Source: Streptomyces monomycini
Lineage (GTDB): Bacteria > Actinomycetota > Actinomycetes > Streptomycetales > Streptomycetaceae
Assembly (NCBI RefSeq): GCF_022271435.1
Contig: NZ_JAFIQY010000006.1
Span: 1-64,000 of the forward strand
DNA length: 64,000 bases
Direction: 5' to 3'
Shown here: piece by piece, positions 14,939-23,833 of the stretch
How positions within the stretch are numbered: the first letter of the stretch is position 1
Layout: every line of letters starts with the position of its first letter
The notes under the pieces: model-generated
The model's input: the letters and a program-made list of their open reading frames with translations, nothing else
Told to the model about the DNA's origin: nothing
Database searches by the model: none
Position numbers and translations under genes: made by a program

Positions 14939-15658
14939 ATGACGAGCGTGAAGGAAGACAGCACCGCCGCCGGCCGGATCGGGGGCCCTGCGGCCCCCAA
15001 GGTGTCCGCCCTCGGCCGCGTCATCGCGGCAGCCGTCCCGATCCTCGTGATGCCGGGGGTGGTGGCCTGCGGCACCACGGCGACGGCTCCCGCGAAGCCC
15101 GTCGAGGCGGCCCCCGAGAATGCGTTCCCCGAGGCAGCCCCCGAGGAGGTGGCCGAACAGGTCGTCAGCGCGTCCGAGAACGCCTACCGGGCCCTGGGGC
15201 TGCAGCGCACCATACCGAGGAGCGAACACTCCCGTCCGCCCGGTGCACGCACGGTGAACACACTTTACTCCGGCCCCTGCTACCGGCCCGGCGAGGGCAG
15301 CCTCCACGACCGGCCCGTGGGCGGGGCCTACCAGATCAGCCACATCTGGGCGCTGGACCGGGTGCCGTCGAGTACGGTCCGGCCCGCGTTGGACCGGCTG
15401 CGGGACCATCTGAAGAGCACCGGCTGGCGCATCACGTCGTACGCGAAGCCCTACGACGACACTTGGGAGATGAACGCGGTGCGTGATGACGCCGCCTCGG
15501 CCGGGGGTGCCCGACACCACCACGTCTTCTGGTACGGCGACCGTCAGCGCCTGGAGGGCGAGACGTCCTCTTCGTGCACACACGCCCCTTTGTGGAAGGA
15601 AAGTGACGGCCAGCCGGGCGAGCATCTGACCGCACCGACCACCTTCCCCCGAGCCTGA
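14939..15658 (+). CDS. putative secreted lipoprotein, unknown function
   Basis: The 239-aa product has an N-terminal hydrophobic export segment (VIAAAVPILVMPGVVAC) ending in a plausible lipobox cysteine, VVAC. An Ala/Glu/Pro-rich spacer follows. The C-terminal part has two cysteine-bearing patches (SGPCYRPGEG and SSSCTHAPLW) that could form a disulfide. A middle section resembles small-molecule or peptide-binding lipoproteins only in general composition. The ATG at 14939 gives an 18-residue polar lead before the hydrophobic helix; a later start is possible. It lies between the M56 gene and the third BlaI-type operator, 67 bases after the M56 stop. Function unknown. Confidence 0.7.
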   Translation: MTSVKEDSTAAGRIGGPAAPKVSALGRVIAAAVPILVMPGVVACGTTATAPAKPVEAAPENAFPEAAPEEVAEQVVSASENAYRALGLQRTIPRSEHSRPPGARTVNTLYSGPCYRPGEGSLHDRPVGGAYQISHIWALDRVPSSTVRPALDRLRDHLKSTGWRITSYAKPYDDTWEMNAVRDDAASAGGARHHHVFWYGDRQRLEGETSSSCTHAPLWKESDGQPGEHLTAPTTFPRA

Positions 15659-15697
15659 CCCACCCCACCCTCTGTGACCTGCCCCACACCCGCTCGC

Positions 15698-15727
15698 TTC
15701 TACAGCCCTGTAGAACTGGGCTGTAGA
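15698..15727. promoter_or_regulatory. BlaI-type operator plus half site upstream of the 84-aa/LCP genes
   Basis: TTCTACAG-CC-CTGTAGAA (15698-15715) has perfect 8-bp arms and is the strongest of the three sites. A second half site, CTGTAGA, follows at 15721-15727. The palindrome ends 53 bases before the ATG at 15769, the same distance as at terD. Confidence 0.78.
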
Positions 15728-15768
15728 GTGCGCCGAAACGTGCGCAACGGACGTGGCCGGAGGGGGAG

Positions 15769-16023
15769 ATGACGACGAGGTCCGGGCCCCCGCCGGGAGG
15801 CGGCCCTCCTCCGGAGGCGGAGGTGCACTGGGTCTACCAGCCGGTGGAGCTGCAACACCCCGACGGCGGATGGGAATTGGGCCGCATCACCGCCTGGTGG
15901 CGGGACGGGGCAGGCGAACTGTGGTGCAGGTTGCGTACGATGCGCGGCAGCGGCGGCAGTTGCCCGCAGTGGTTTCCGTACGACCCCGACCGGATTCTCG
16001 TTCTGCCGAGCGCGGGCATCTGA
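15769..16023 (+). CDS. 84-aa protein of unknown function
   Basis: ATG 15769 has a strong GGAGGGGGAG ribosome site. The small soluble protein has a Pro/Gly-rich start, then a compact tryptophan-rich core (VHWVYQPVELQHPDGGWELG, AWWRDGAGELWCRLRTM, CPQWFPYDPDRILVLP) that could be one small beta domain. There is no signal peptide or membrane segment. It directly follows the BlaI-type operator and precedes the LCP gene by 22 bases, so the pair is probably co-transcribed. I do not recognise the family. Confidence 0.75.
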   Translation: MTTRSGPPPGGGPPPEAEVHWVYQPVELQHPDGGWELGRITAWWRDGAGELWCRLRTMRGSGGSCPQWFPYDPDRILVLPSAGI

Positions 16024-16045
16024 CGCACCAGAAGGACCATAGAGC

Positions 16046-17596
16046 GTGCAAGACAGGCACCGGCCCCGGCGGGGCGCACCCTCCGGCCAGACCGGAACTT
16101 CCGTCACCTCCGGCCCCGCGGGCCGGAGCGGCCCCCCGGGCCGCAGCGGCTCCGCGAGCCGCACCGGCCCCGCCGGGGGCTCCCGCCGCGCTGGCCGCGC
16201 AGGCTCCGGCGGCTCCCGCCGTGCCGCCGGATCCGGCCGCGGGCGCAAGCCGGGCAAGGCCCGGATGACCCGGCGCGGGCGCATCCTCGCCTGGACCGGC
16301 GGCATCATCGGCATCCTGCTGCTGATCACGGCCGGGGTCGGCGGCTGGGTCTACTTCAAGCTGGACGGCAACATCCACGGCGCGGACGTCGGCAGCCGGC
16401 TCGGCGGCGACCGCCCCGCCAACCTCAGCCCCGGGTCCAAGAACATCCTCGTCGTCGGGTCGGACAGCCGTGCGGGCGCCAACGCCAAGTACGGCAAGAA
16501 CCTGGACACGATGCAGTCGGACACCCTGATGGTGCTGCACATCGCCGCCAACCGCGAGTGGGCCACCGCCGTCTCCTTCCCGCGGGACTCCTGGGTGTCC
16601 ATCCCGTCCTGCGACAGCGGCAACGGCCGGAAGTCCAAGCCCCACCACTTCAAGATCAACGAAGCGTTCACCATCGGCGGCGAGGGCGGTGACGTCGCCA
16701 GCGCGGCGGCCTGCACGATCAAGACCGTCGAGAAGAACACCGGGCTGCGCATCGACCACTTCGTCTCGGTCGACTTCCAGGGCTTCAAGGGCATGGTCAA
16801 TGCCCTGGGGGGCATAGAGGTCTGCCCGAAGACCGCGATCCACGACAAGAAGGCCCACCTGGACATGGAGGCGGGCTGCCAGAACGTCCAGGACGAGAAG
16901 GCGCTCGGCTACGTCCGTACCCGCTACAGCGTCGGCGACGGCTCCGACCTGGGCCGCATCGGCCGCCAGCAGGAGTTCATGAAGGCGCTCGGCGAGAAGG
17001 CGCAGTCCAAGCTGACCAGCCCCGGCGCGCTGTACGACTTCCTCGACTCGGCCACCAAGTCCATCACGACGGACAACGACCTGGCGGGCGTCAAGCCGCT
17101 GTCCGAGCTGGCCTCCACGGTCAAGGACGTGCCCAGCAACCGGCTCACCTTCCTGACCGTGCCGAACTACCCGCGCGAGGCGGACGTGCCCACCGACAAG
17201 GCGAACGTCGTGTGGCAGTACCCGCAGGCCGGCGGTCTCTTCAGCGACCTGGCGCACGACAAGGAGATCGACAAGGACAAGCTGGCCGCCGAGGGCAAGA
17301 AGCTCGTCACGGCGCGCTCGGTGAAGGTACGGGTCCTCAACGGCACGGGGAGGACCGGTTACGCGGCCGAGGTGGCGGCGGACCTGCGCAAGATGGGCTT
17401 CACGGTCGTCTCCACCGACAACGCGCCCGCCGGCAGCGAGACGGCCATCACCTACCCCGCGGCGCTGGACGCGCAGGCCAAGGTGCTCTCCGCCCGGCTC
17501 GCGGGTGCCAAGACGGAGAAGTCGGCGGACGCGACGGCCGCCGGTCCCGGCGTGGTGACGCTGACGGTCGGCGACGGGTTCAGTACGACGGGCTGA
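16046..17596 (+). CDS. LytR-CpsA-Psr (LCP) family cell-wall ligase with LytR_C domain
   Basis: The 516-aa membrane-anchored enzyme would attach undecaprenyl-linked glycopolymers to peptidoglycan on the outer face. Residues 1-75 are a basic Gly/Arg/Ser-rich cytosolic tail, followed by one transmembrane helix (ILAWTGGIIGILLLITAGVG). The LCP domain has VVGSDSRAG, DTLMVLHI, the SFPRDSWVSIP signature and FQGFKGMVNALGGIEVC. A C-terminal LytR_C domain (VKVRVLNGTGRTGYAAEVA, FTVVSTDNA) lies near residues 425-500. GTG 16046 has AGAAGGA upstream. A 24-bp terminator follows. Its operon sits behind a BlaI-type operator. Confidence 0.93.
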   Translation: MQDRHRPRRGAPSGQTGTSVTSGPAGRSGPPGRSGSASRTGPAGGSRRAGRAGSGGSRRAAGSGRGRKPGKARMTRRGRILAWTGGIIGILLLITAGVGGWVYFKLDGNIHGADVGSRLGGDRPANLSPGSKNILVVGSDSRAGANAKYGKNLDTMQSDTLMVLHIAANREWATAVSFPRDSWVSIPSCDSGNGRKSKPHHFKINEAFTIGGEGGDVASAAACTIKTVEKNTGLRIDHFVSVDFQGFKGMVNALGGIEVCPKTAIHDKKAHLDMEAGCQNVQDEKALGYVRTRYSVGDGSDLGRIGRQQEFMKALGEKAQSKLTSPGALYDFLDSATKSITTDNDLAGVKPLSELASTVKDVPSNRLTFLTVPNYPREADVPTDKANVVWQYPQAGGLFSDLAHDKEIDKDKLAAEGKKLVTARSVKVRVLNGTGRTGYAAEVAADLRKMGFTVVSTDNAPAGSETAITYPAALDAQAKVLSARLAGAKTEKSADATAAGPGVVTLTVGDGFSTTG

Positions 17597-17644
17597 CCCC
17601 CTCCCGCGACGTACGCACCGTCGTCGTACGGCACCGTCGCGCAG

Positions 17645-17696
17645 ACGCCGGAGCGCCGGACAGGCTGAGTGGTCAGCCTGTCCGGCGCTCCGGCGT
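17645..17696. terminator. 24-bp perfect hairpin, bidirectional terminator
   Basis: Twenty-four perfect base pairs close on a GTGG loop between the LCP gene (+, ends 17596) and cobN (-, ends 17718). The left arm begins ACGCCGGAGCGCC. Confidence 0.95.
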
Positions 17697-17717
17697 ATGT
17701 CTGCGCCTAAGCGCCCG

Positions 17718-20700
17718 TCAGCTCTTCTCCTCCAGGTCGCCCTCGGTCTCCAGGAACGCCTCCCGGAGCGCCGTCAGCGTCTCCTTGTCCGGCTCGGCCC
17801 ACATGCCGCGCGACTCCGCCTCCAGAAGGCGTTCCGCGATGCCGTGCAGGGCCCAGGGGTTGGCCTCCTGGAGGAACGCGCGGTTCTCCGGGTCCAGGAC
17901 GTACGTCTGGGCGAGCTTGTCGTACATCCAGTCGGCGACGACGCCGGTCGTGGCGTCATATCCGAACAGGTAGTCGACGGTCGCGGCGAGTTCGAAGGCG
18001 CCCTTGTAGCCGTGGCGGCGCATCGCCTCGATCCAGCGCGGGTTGACCACGCGGGCACGGAAGACCCGGGAGGTCTCCTCGACCAGCGTGCGGGTGCGCA
18101 CCGTTTCCGGGCGCGTCGAGTCGCCGATGTACGCCTCGGGCGCGGTGCCCTTGAGCGCGCGCACGGTCGCGACCATGCCGCCGTGGTACTGGAAGTAGTC
18201 GTCCGAGTCGGCGATGTCGTGCTCTCGGGTGTCGGTGTTCTTCGCCGCCACCGCGATCCGCTTGTACGCGGTCTCCATCTCCTCGCGCGCGGGGCAGCCC
18301 TCCAGGCCGCGCCCGTAGGCGTATCCGCCCCACACCGTGTAGACCTCGGCGAGGTCGGCGTCGGTGCGCCAGTCGCGGGAGTCGATGAGCTGGAGCAGGC
18401 CCGCGCCGTACGTGCCAGGGCGGGAGCCGAAGATGCGGGTGGTGGCGCGGCGCTCGTCGCCGTGCGCGGCCAGGTCGGCCTGGGCGTGCGCGCGCACGTA
18501 GTTGACGTCTGCGGGCTCGTCCAAGGACGCGGCGAGCCGTACGGCGTCGTCCAGCAGGCCGATGACGTGCGGGAACGCGTCACGGAAGAAGCCGGAGATC
18601 CGCAGCGTCACATCAACGCGCGGGCGCCCCAGTTCGTCGGCGGGAATCGGCTCCAGGCCGGTCACCCGGCGCGAGGCGTCGTCCCACACGGGCCGGATGC
18701 CGAGCAGGGCGAGCGCTTCGGCCACGTCGTCGCCGGAGGTGCGCATCGCGCTCGTACCCCACAGGGACAGACCCACCGAGGTCGGCCAGTCGCCGTGGTC
18801 GGTGCGGTAGCGCTCCAGGAGGCTGTCGGCGAGCGCCTGGCCGGTCTCCCAGGCCAGCTTGCTGGGAACGGCCTTGGGGTCGACCGAGTAGAAGTTACGG
18901 CCGGTCGGCAGGACGTTGACCAGGCCGCGCAGCGGCGATCCGGACGGGCCCGCCGGGACGAAGCCGCCGGCCAGCGCGTGCACCGCGTGGTCGATCTCGT
19001 CGGTGGTGGCGGCCAGGCGCGGCACGACCTCGCGGGCGGCGAAGGCGAGGATCGCCGCCACCGGCTCGCGCTGGTCGTCCGGCAGCTCGGCGGTGACCCG
19101 CTCGACGGCCGCCAGGTCCCAGTCCGCGTCGTCCATGGCCTGCACCAGGCCGCGGGCCTGCTCCTCGACCGCGTCGGCGGTCGTGCGGGTCGCGGCCGAC
19201 TCGTCCAGGCCCAGCGCCTCGCGCAGGCCCGGCAGCGAGGACGTGCCGCCCCAGATCTGGCGGGCGCGCAGGATGGCGAGTACGAGGTTGACGCGCGCCT
19301 CACCGGCGGGCGCGCCGCCGAGGACGTGCAGTCCGTCGCGGATCTGCGCGTCCTTGACCTCGCACAGCCAGCCGTCGACGTGCAGCAGGAAGTCGTCGAA
19401 GCCCTCGTCGTCCGGGCGCTCCTCCAGGCCGAGGTCGTGGTGGAGCTTGGCGGCCTGGATCAGCGTCCAGATCTGGGCGCGGATGGCGGGCAGCTTGGCC
19501 GGGTCCATGGCGGAGATCGCCGCGTACTCGTCCAGCAGCTGCTCCAGGCGCGCGATGTCGCCGTACGACTCGGCACGGGCCATCGGCGGCACCAGGTGGT
19601 CGACCAGCGTGGCGTGCACCCGGCGCTTGGCCTGGGTGCCCTCGCCCGGGTCGTTGACCAGGAACGGGTAGATCAGCGGCAGGTCGCCGAGGGCCGCGTC
19701 CGGGCCGCAGGCGGCGGACAGGCCGGCGTTCTTGCCGGGCAGCCACTCCAGGTTGCCGTGCTTGCCCAGGTGGACCATGGCGTCGGCGCCGAAGCCGCCG
19801 TCCTCCTGGGAGGCGGCGATCCAGCGGTAGGCGGCCAGGTAGTGGTGCGACGGCGGCAGATCGGGGTCGTGGTAGATCGCGATCGGGTTCTCGCCGAAAC
19901 CGCGCGGCGGCTGGATGAGGATGAGCAGGTTGCCGCGGCGCAGGGCCGCCAGCACGATGTCGCCGTCCGGGTTCTTGCTTCGGTCCACGAACATCTCGCC
20001 GGGCGGCGGGCCCCAGTGCTCCTCGACCTGCTCGCGCAGTTCCTTCGGCAGCGTGCCGTACCAGCGCTTGTAGTCGGCGGCCGGGATACGGACGGGGTTA
20101 CGGGCCAGCTGCTCCTCGGTCAGCCACTCCTGGTCGTGGCCGCCCGCCTCGATCAGCGCGTAGATCAGCTCGTCGCCGACGCCGGACTCCAGGCCGGGCA
20201 CGGGCTCGTCCCCGTAGTCGTAGCCCTCCTTTTGGAGGCGGCGCAGCAGCGCCACCGCACTGGCCGGGGTGTCCAGACCGACCGCGTTGCCGATGCGGGA
20301 GTGCTTGGTCGGGTACGCGGACAGCACCAGCGCCAGGCGCTTGTCGGCGGGCGCGATGTGGCGCAGCCGGGCGTGGCGTACGGCGATGCCGGCGACCCGG
20401 GCGGCGCGCTCGGGGTCGGCGACGTACACCGGCAGGCCGTCCTCGTCGGTCTCCTTGAAGGAGAACGGGACGGTGATCAGCCGGCCGTCGAACTCGGGCA
20501 CCGCGATCTGGCTGGCCGCGTCCAGCGGCGACAGGCCCTCGTCGTTCTCCTCCCAGGCGCTGCGCGGCCCGGTCAGGCACAGGGCCTGGAGGATCGGCAC
20601 GTCCAGCGCGGCCAGCGCGCCCGCGTCCCAGGACTCGTCGTCGCCGCCGGCCGACGCCTCGGCGGGCTTGGTGCCGCCCGCCGCCAGCACGGTCGTCACG

Positions 20701-21389
20701 ATGGCGTCGGCGGCCCGCAGCTCCTCGATCAGCTCCGGCTCGGGTGCCCGCAGCGAGGCGACGAACAGCGGCAGCGGGCGGCCGCCGGCCTCCTCGATCC
20801 GCTCGCACAGCGACTCTATGAAGCCGGTGTTGCCGCTCATGTGGTGGGCGCGGTAGTAGAGCACGGCGACCAGCGGGCCGGTCGCGGCGCCCGTGTCGTC
20901 CGTACGGGCCACGACCTCCGCGCCCGTACGCGCCTCGGCCGCCAGGTGCTTCGAGCGCTCCAGGTGGCCCCAGGAGGGCGCGGCGGCCGGCGGCTCGAAG
21001 CCGTGGCCGGTCAGCAGCACGGTGTCGGACAGGAAGCGGGCGAGCTGCTCCAGGTTGGCGGGGCCGCCGTGCGCCAGGTAGGCGTGCGCCTCGGCCGCGA
21101 TGCCGATGGGGACGGTGGACGCCTCCATGAGCTGCGCGTCCGGCGCCTGTTCACCGGTGAGCACCACGACGGGCCGGGGCTGGCCGGCGGCGAGGAGCTG
21201 GTCCAGGCCCTCCTGCCAGGCGCGCAGGCCGCCGAGGAGACGGACGACGACCAGGTCGGCGCCGTCCAGGAGGGCGGGCAGCTCGGCGAGGTCGAGACGG
21301 GCGGGGTTGGCGAGCCGGTACGGCACGGGACCGGCGGCCGCGCGGGCGCTCAGCAGGTCGGTGTCGGACGTCGACAGCAGCAGGATCAT
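17718..21389 (-). CDS. cobN: cobaltochelatase subunit CobN
   Basis: The 1223-aa protein is the large H2-chelatase subunit of the aerobic cobalamin pathway. It inserts Co2+ into hydrogenobyrinic acid a,c-diamide using ATP, together with CobS/CobT or ChlI/ChlD-like partners not seen here. It starts MILLLSTSDTDLLSARAAAG at ATG 21389, the usual CobN beginning, with GAGGAAGG upstream. Family stretches include YYRAHHMSGNTGFIESL, LVLSAYPTKHSRIGNAVGLD, MVHLGKHGNLEWLPGKNAGL, VGLSLWGTSAMRTSGDD and VWGGYAYGRGLEG. Length is normal. An adenosylcobalamin riboswitch occupies the leader. A start upstream of the riboswitch is excluded by that element. Confidence 0.95.
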   Translation of the reverse strand: MILLLSTSDTDLLSARAAAGPVPYRLANPARLDLAELPALLDGADLVVVRLLGGLRAWQEGLDQLLAAGQPRPVVVLTGEQAPDAQLMEASTVPIGIAAEAHAYLAHGGPANLEQLARFLSDTVLLTGHGFEPPAAAPSWGHLERSKHLAAEARTGAEVVARTDDTGAATGPLVAVLYYRAHHMSGNTGFIESLCERIEEAGGRPLPLFVASLRAPEPELIEELRAADAIVTTVLAAGGTKPAEASAGGDDESWDAGALAALDVPILQALCLTGPRSAWEENDEGLSPLDAASQIAVPEFDGRLITVPFSFKETDEDGLPVYVADPERAARVAGIAVRHARLRHIAPADKRLALVLSAYPTKHSRIGNAVGLDTPASAVALLRRLQKEGYDYGDEPVPGLESGVGDELIYALIEAGGHDQEWLTEEQLARNPVRIPAADYKRWYGTLPKELREQVEEHWGPPPGEMFVDRSKNPDGDIVLAALRRGNLLILIQPPRGFGENPIAIYHDPDLPPSHHYLAAYRWIAASQEDGGFGADAMVHLGKHGNLEWLPGKNAGLSAACGPDAALGDLPLIYPFLVNDPGEGTQAKRRVHATLVDHLVPPMARAESYGDIARLEQLLDEYAAISAMDPAKLPAIRAQIWTLIQAAKLHHDLGLEERPDDEGFDDFLLHVDGWLCEVKDAQIRDGLHVLGGAPAGEARVNLVLAILRARQIWGGTSSLPGLREALGLDESAATRTTADAVEEQARGLVQAMDDADWDLAAVERVTAELPDDQREPVAAILAFAAREVVPRLAATTDEIDHAVHALAGGFVPAGPSGSPLRGLVNVLPTGRNFYSVDPKAVPSKLAWETGQALADSLLERYRTDHGDWPTSVGLSLWGTSAMRTSGDDVAEALALLGIRPVWDDASRRVTGLEPIPADELGRPRVDVTLRISGFFRDAFPHVIGLLDDAVRLAASLDEPADVNYVRAHAQADLAAHGDERRATTRIFGSRPGTYGAGLLQLIDSRDWRTDADLAEVYTVWGGYAYGRGLEGCPAREEMETAYKRIAVAAKNTDTREHDIADSDDYFQYHGGMVATVRALKGTAPEAYIGDSTRPETVRTRTLVEETSRVFRARVVNPRWIEAMRRHGYKGAFELAATVDYLFGYDATTGVVADWMYDKLAQTYVLDPENRAFLQEANPWALHGIAERLLEAESRGMWAEPDKETLTALREAFLETEGDLEEKS

Positions 21390-21429
21390 GGCGGCGTCTG
21401 GCCTTCCTCGGGGTCCGCGCCCCGGGCGG

Positions 21430-21568
21430 TTCACGGACGGCGGGAGTTCCTGGCTCGCCCGGCGGTGGCCGGGCTCACAGTGGCGGGACCGCGCCGGGTT
21501 TCCACCGGGCTTCCTCCCTTGGCGCCGTCGCTGGCGTCCGGTGGGCCAGCTGACCCACCGACCTGCAT
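21430..21568 (-). promoter_or_regulatory. adenosylcobalamin riboswitch in the cobN leader
   Basis: Reading the minus strand 5' to 3', conserved B12-element blocks occur in order: AAGGGAGGAAGCCCGGTGG (ending near 21502), then CGCGGTCCCGCCACTGTGA (to 21474), then the B12-box-like GAGCCAGGAACTCCCGCC (21456-21439). The gap from the last block to the cobN ATG is about 50 bases, long enough for a ribosome-site sequestering arm. The ends given are approximate. High adenosylcobalamin should switch cobN off. Confidence 0.88.
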
Positions 21569-21621
21569 AGTAGAGGCTGCGATCGAACGGCGGGCGGCAG
21601 ACCGTACAGAGCATCGTCGGT

Positions 21622-23145
21622 ATGCTCGCCGCCATGCCGCCCACCCCCGCGATACCCCCGCACCGGGACGAATCCCTCGTACGGGACAGTGGTGCTGCCT
21701 GCGCACCGGACCGTGGAGACGCCGGACAGGCCGACGGGGACGCCGTGCGGGGCCGGGAGGACGCCCGCGTACGCGACCGTGCGGCCGCCCGCGTGCGAGA
21801 CGCGCAGACCGGCGCGGACACCCTCGTTCGGGACCGCGGAGACGCCTGCCCCGGCGCGCTGCGGCTGCACTCCGCCGCCGACGGCTCGCTGGCCCGACTC
21901 CGCCTCCCCGCCGGTCTCCTGACCGCACCTCAGGCACGCGCCCTCGCCGACGCCGCGGACCGCCTCGGCGACGGCCACCTCTCCCTCACCTCCCGCGGCA
22001 ACGCGGAGCTGCGCGGCCTGGGCGACGGCTGCGCCGCACCGCTCGCCGACCTGCTGCGCGCCGCCGGTCTCCTCCCCTCCGACCAGCACGAACGCGTCCG
22101 CAACATCGTCGCCTCCCCGCTCGCGGGCCTGGACGGGCAGGGCGCCGACGGCGGTGCCCCCGTCCAGGAGTGGGCCCGTGAGCTGGACCGCCTGCTGTGC
22201 GCGAGCGACACGGCCCCCGCTCTCTCCGGCCGCTTCCTCTTCGCACTGGACGACGGCCGCGGCGACGTGGCCGCGCTCGGCGGCGATGTGACGTTGGTCG
22301 CAGAACCCGGCGGCACGGCGCTGCTGCGCGTCGGCGACGACTCCGAGGCCCTGCGCCTCCCCGGCAGCGAGGCCCCCCGCGCTGCCCGCACCGCCGCAGA
22401 AGCGTTCCTCTCGGTCGCCCACGAGGCCGGCCACGGCTCCTGGCGCGTCCGGGAACTCCCGCCAGGACACGACGCCGCCGCCGTACGCGCCCTCCTCCGC
22501 ACCCGCCTCCCGCAGCCGTACGAGACGACCGCGGCCCCCGCGCCCACCGCGCCCCGCCCGCCCCGTCCCAGCACCCTCACCACCCCCGACGGCACCCACG
22601 CCGCCCTCTCCCTCCTCGCCCCCCTCGGCCGCCTCACCACCGCCCAGCTGCGACGGCTGGCCGACGTGGCGGCCCAGGACGGCCACGGCGAACTCCGTAT
22701 GACACCCTGGCGCGGCGTGGTCCTGCCCGGCCTCCCCCCCGAGGCGGCCGGCCCCCGGCTGCGCGAACTGGCCACGGCCGGCCTGGTCACCGACCCGGCC
22801 TCCCCCTGGTACGGGCTCGGCGCCTGCACCGGCCTCCCCGGCTGCGCCAAGTCCCTGTCCGACGTACGGGCGGACGCCGTGACCGGCCTCCGTATGGACG
22901 GCACCGGCGGCCCGCACCAGGCCGCCACCGGGCTCCTCCCCGTCCACTGGTCGGGCTGCGCCCGCCGCTGCGGCCACCCGCACGGCGCGTGGGTCGATGT
23001 CGTCGCCACCGGCGACGCCTACGAGGTGTCCGTACGGGGCACCCGGCACGCGGCGCCCGCCACGGCCACCGTCCCCCTGACCGAACCCGGCCGCCTCGCC
23101 GACGCCGTCGCGTCGGCCCGCGCGGCCGGCCGCACCACGCCATGA
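21622..23145 (+). CDS. cobG: precorrin-3B synthase CobG
   Basis: The 507-aa iron-sulfur monooxygenase converts precorrin-3A to precorrin-3B using O2, a marker of the aerobic pathway. It has two nitrite/sulfite-reductase ferredoxin-like halves (LRLPAGLLTAPQARALAD and HLSLTSRGNAELRGL). The 4Fe-4S cysteines are C402 and C408 in CTGLPGC and C446 and C450 in CARRC, the standard C-x5-C...C-x3-C spacing. The first 75 residues are a repetitive Arg/Asp/Ala stretch (RDRAAARVRDA) not needed for the fold. ATG 21622 or 21634 could start it. It is divergent from cobN; its promoter must lie in or next to the riboswitch DNA. Confidence 0.9.
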   Translation: MLAAMPPTPAIPPHRDESLVRDSGAACAPDRGDAGQADGDAVRGREDARVRDRAAARVRDAQTGADTLVRDRGDACPGALRLHSAADGSLARLRLPAGLLTAPQARALADAADRLGDGHLSLTSRGNAELRGLGDGCAAPLADLLRAAGLLPSDQHERVRNIVASPLAGLDGQGADGGAPVQEWARELDRLLCASDTAPALSGRFLFALDDGRGDVAALGGDVTLVAEPGGTALLRVGDDSEALRLPGSEAPRAARTAAEAFLSVAHEAGHGSWRVRELPPGHDAAAVRALLRTRLPQPYETTAAPAPTAPRPPRPSTLTTPDGTHAALSLLAPLGRLTTAQLRRLADVAAQDGHGELRMTPWRGVVLPGLPPEAAGPRLRELATAGLVTDPASPWYGLGACTGLPGCAKSLSDVRADAVTGLRMDGTGGPHQAATGLLPVHWSGCARRCGHPHGAWVDVVATGDAYEVSVRGTRHAAPATATVPLTEPGRLADAVASARAAGRTTP

Positions 23146-23200
23146 CGGCCACCCGCACACCTGACATGACCGATGACATGACCGAGGGCAACGAAACACA

Positions 23201-23833
23201 GTGAGCGAGTTCGACTACGAGAAGGACGGCGCGGAGATCTACCGCCAGTCCTTCGCCACCATCCGCGCCGAGGCGGACCTCGCGGACCTGCCCGACGACG
23301 TCAGCCGGGTCGCCGTCCGCATGATCCACGCCTGCGGCATGACCGACCTCGTACGCGACCTGGCGTACTCCCCGAAGGTCGTCGCCAGTGCGAGCGAGGC
23401 GCTGCGGGACGGCGCCCCCATCCTCTGCGACGCCAACATGGTCGCCAGCGGCGTCACCCGCAAGCGGCTGCCCGCGGACAACGAGGTGCTCTGCACCCTC
23501 GCCGACCCGTCCGTACCGGACCTGGCCAAGCGGATGGGCACCACCCGCAGCGCCGCCGCCCTCGAACTGTGGCGCGACCGCCTGGACGGCGCGGTGGTCG
23601 CCGTCGGCAACGCCCCCACCGCCCTCTTCCGCCTCCTGGAGATGATCGAGGAGGGCGCGCCCCGCCCGGCCGCCGTCATCGGCATCCCGGTCGGCTTCAT
23701 CGGCGCGGCCGAGTCCAAGGACGCGCTGGCCCAGCACCCCGCGGGCCTGGAACACCTGGTGGTACGCGGCCGGCGCGGCGGCAGCGCCATGGCCGCGGCA
23801 GCGATCAACGCGATAGCGAGCGTGGAAGAGTGA
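23201..23833 (+). CDS. cobH: precorrin-8X methylmutase CobH
   Basis: The 210-aa enzyme shifts a methyl group from C11 to C12 of precorrin-8X, giving hydrogenobyrinic acid. The catalytic His43 is in RMIHACGM, and the family signatures [28 protein letters not shown] and [14 protein letters not shown] are intact. It starts with GTG 23201. Its stop overlaps the cobIJ start (GTGA), so the two are coupled. It lies 55 bases after cobG in the same direction. Confidence 0.96.
   Translation: MSEFDYEKDGAEIYRQSFATIRAEADLADLPDDVSRVAVRMIHACGMTDLVRDLAYSPKVVASASEALRDGAPILCDANMVASGVTRKRLPADNEVLCTLADPSVPDLAKRMGTTRSAAALELWRDRLDGAVVAVGNAPTALFRLLEMIEEGAPRPAAVIGIPVGFIGAAESKDALAQHPAGLEHLVVRGRRGGSAMAAAAINAIASVEE

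Noticed and set aside
17697-22181. A very long plus-strand ORF opposite cobN
   Set aside because: It is the antisense of a well-conserved CobN gene; its product is Arg/Gly/Val-rich with no motif. Long antisense frames are expected at this GC content.
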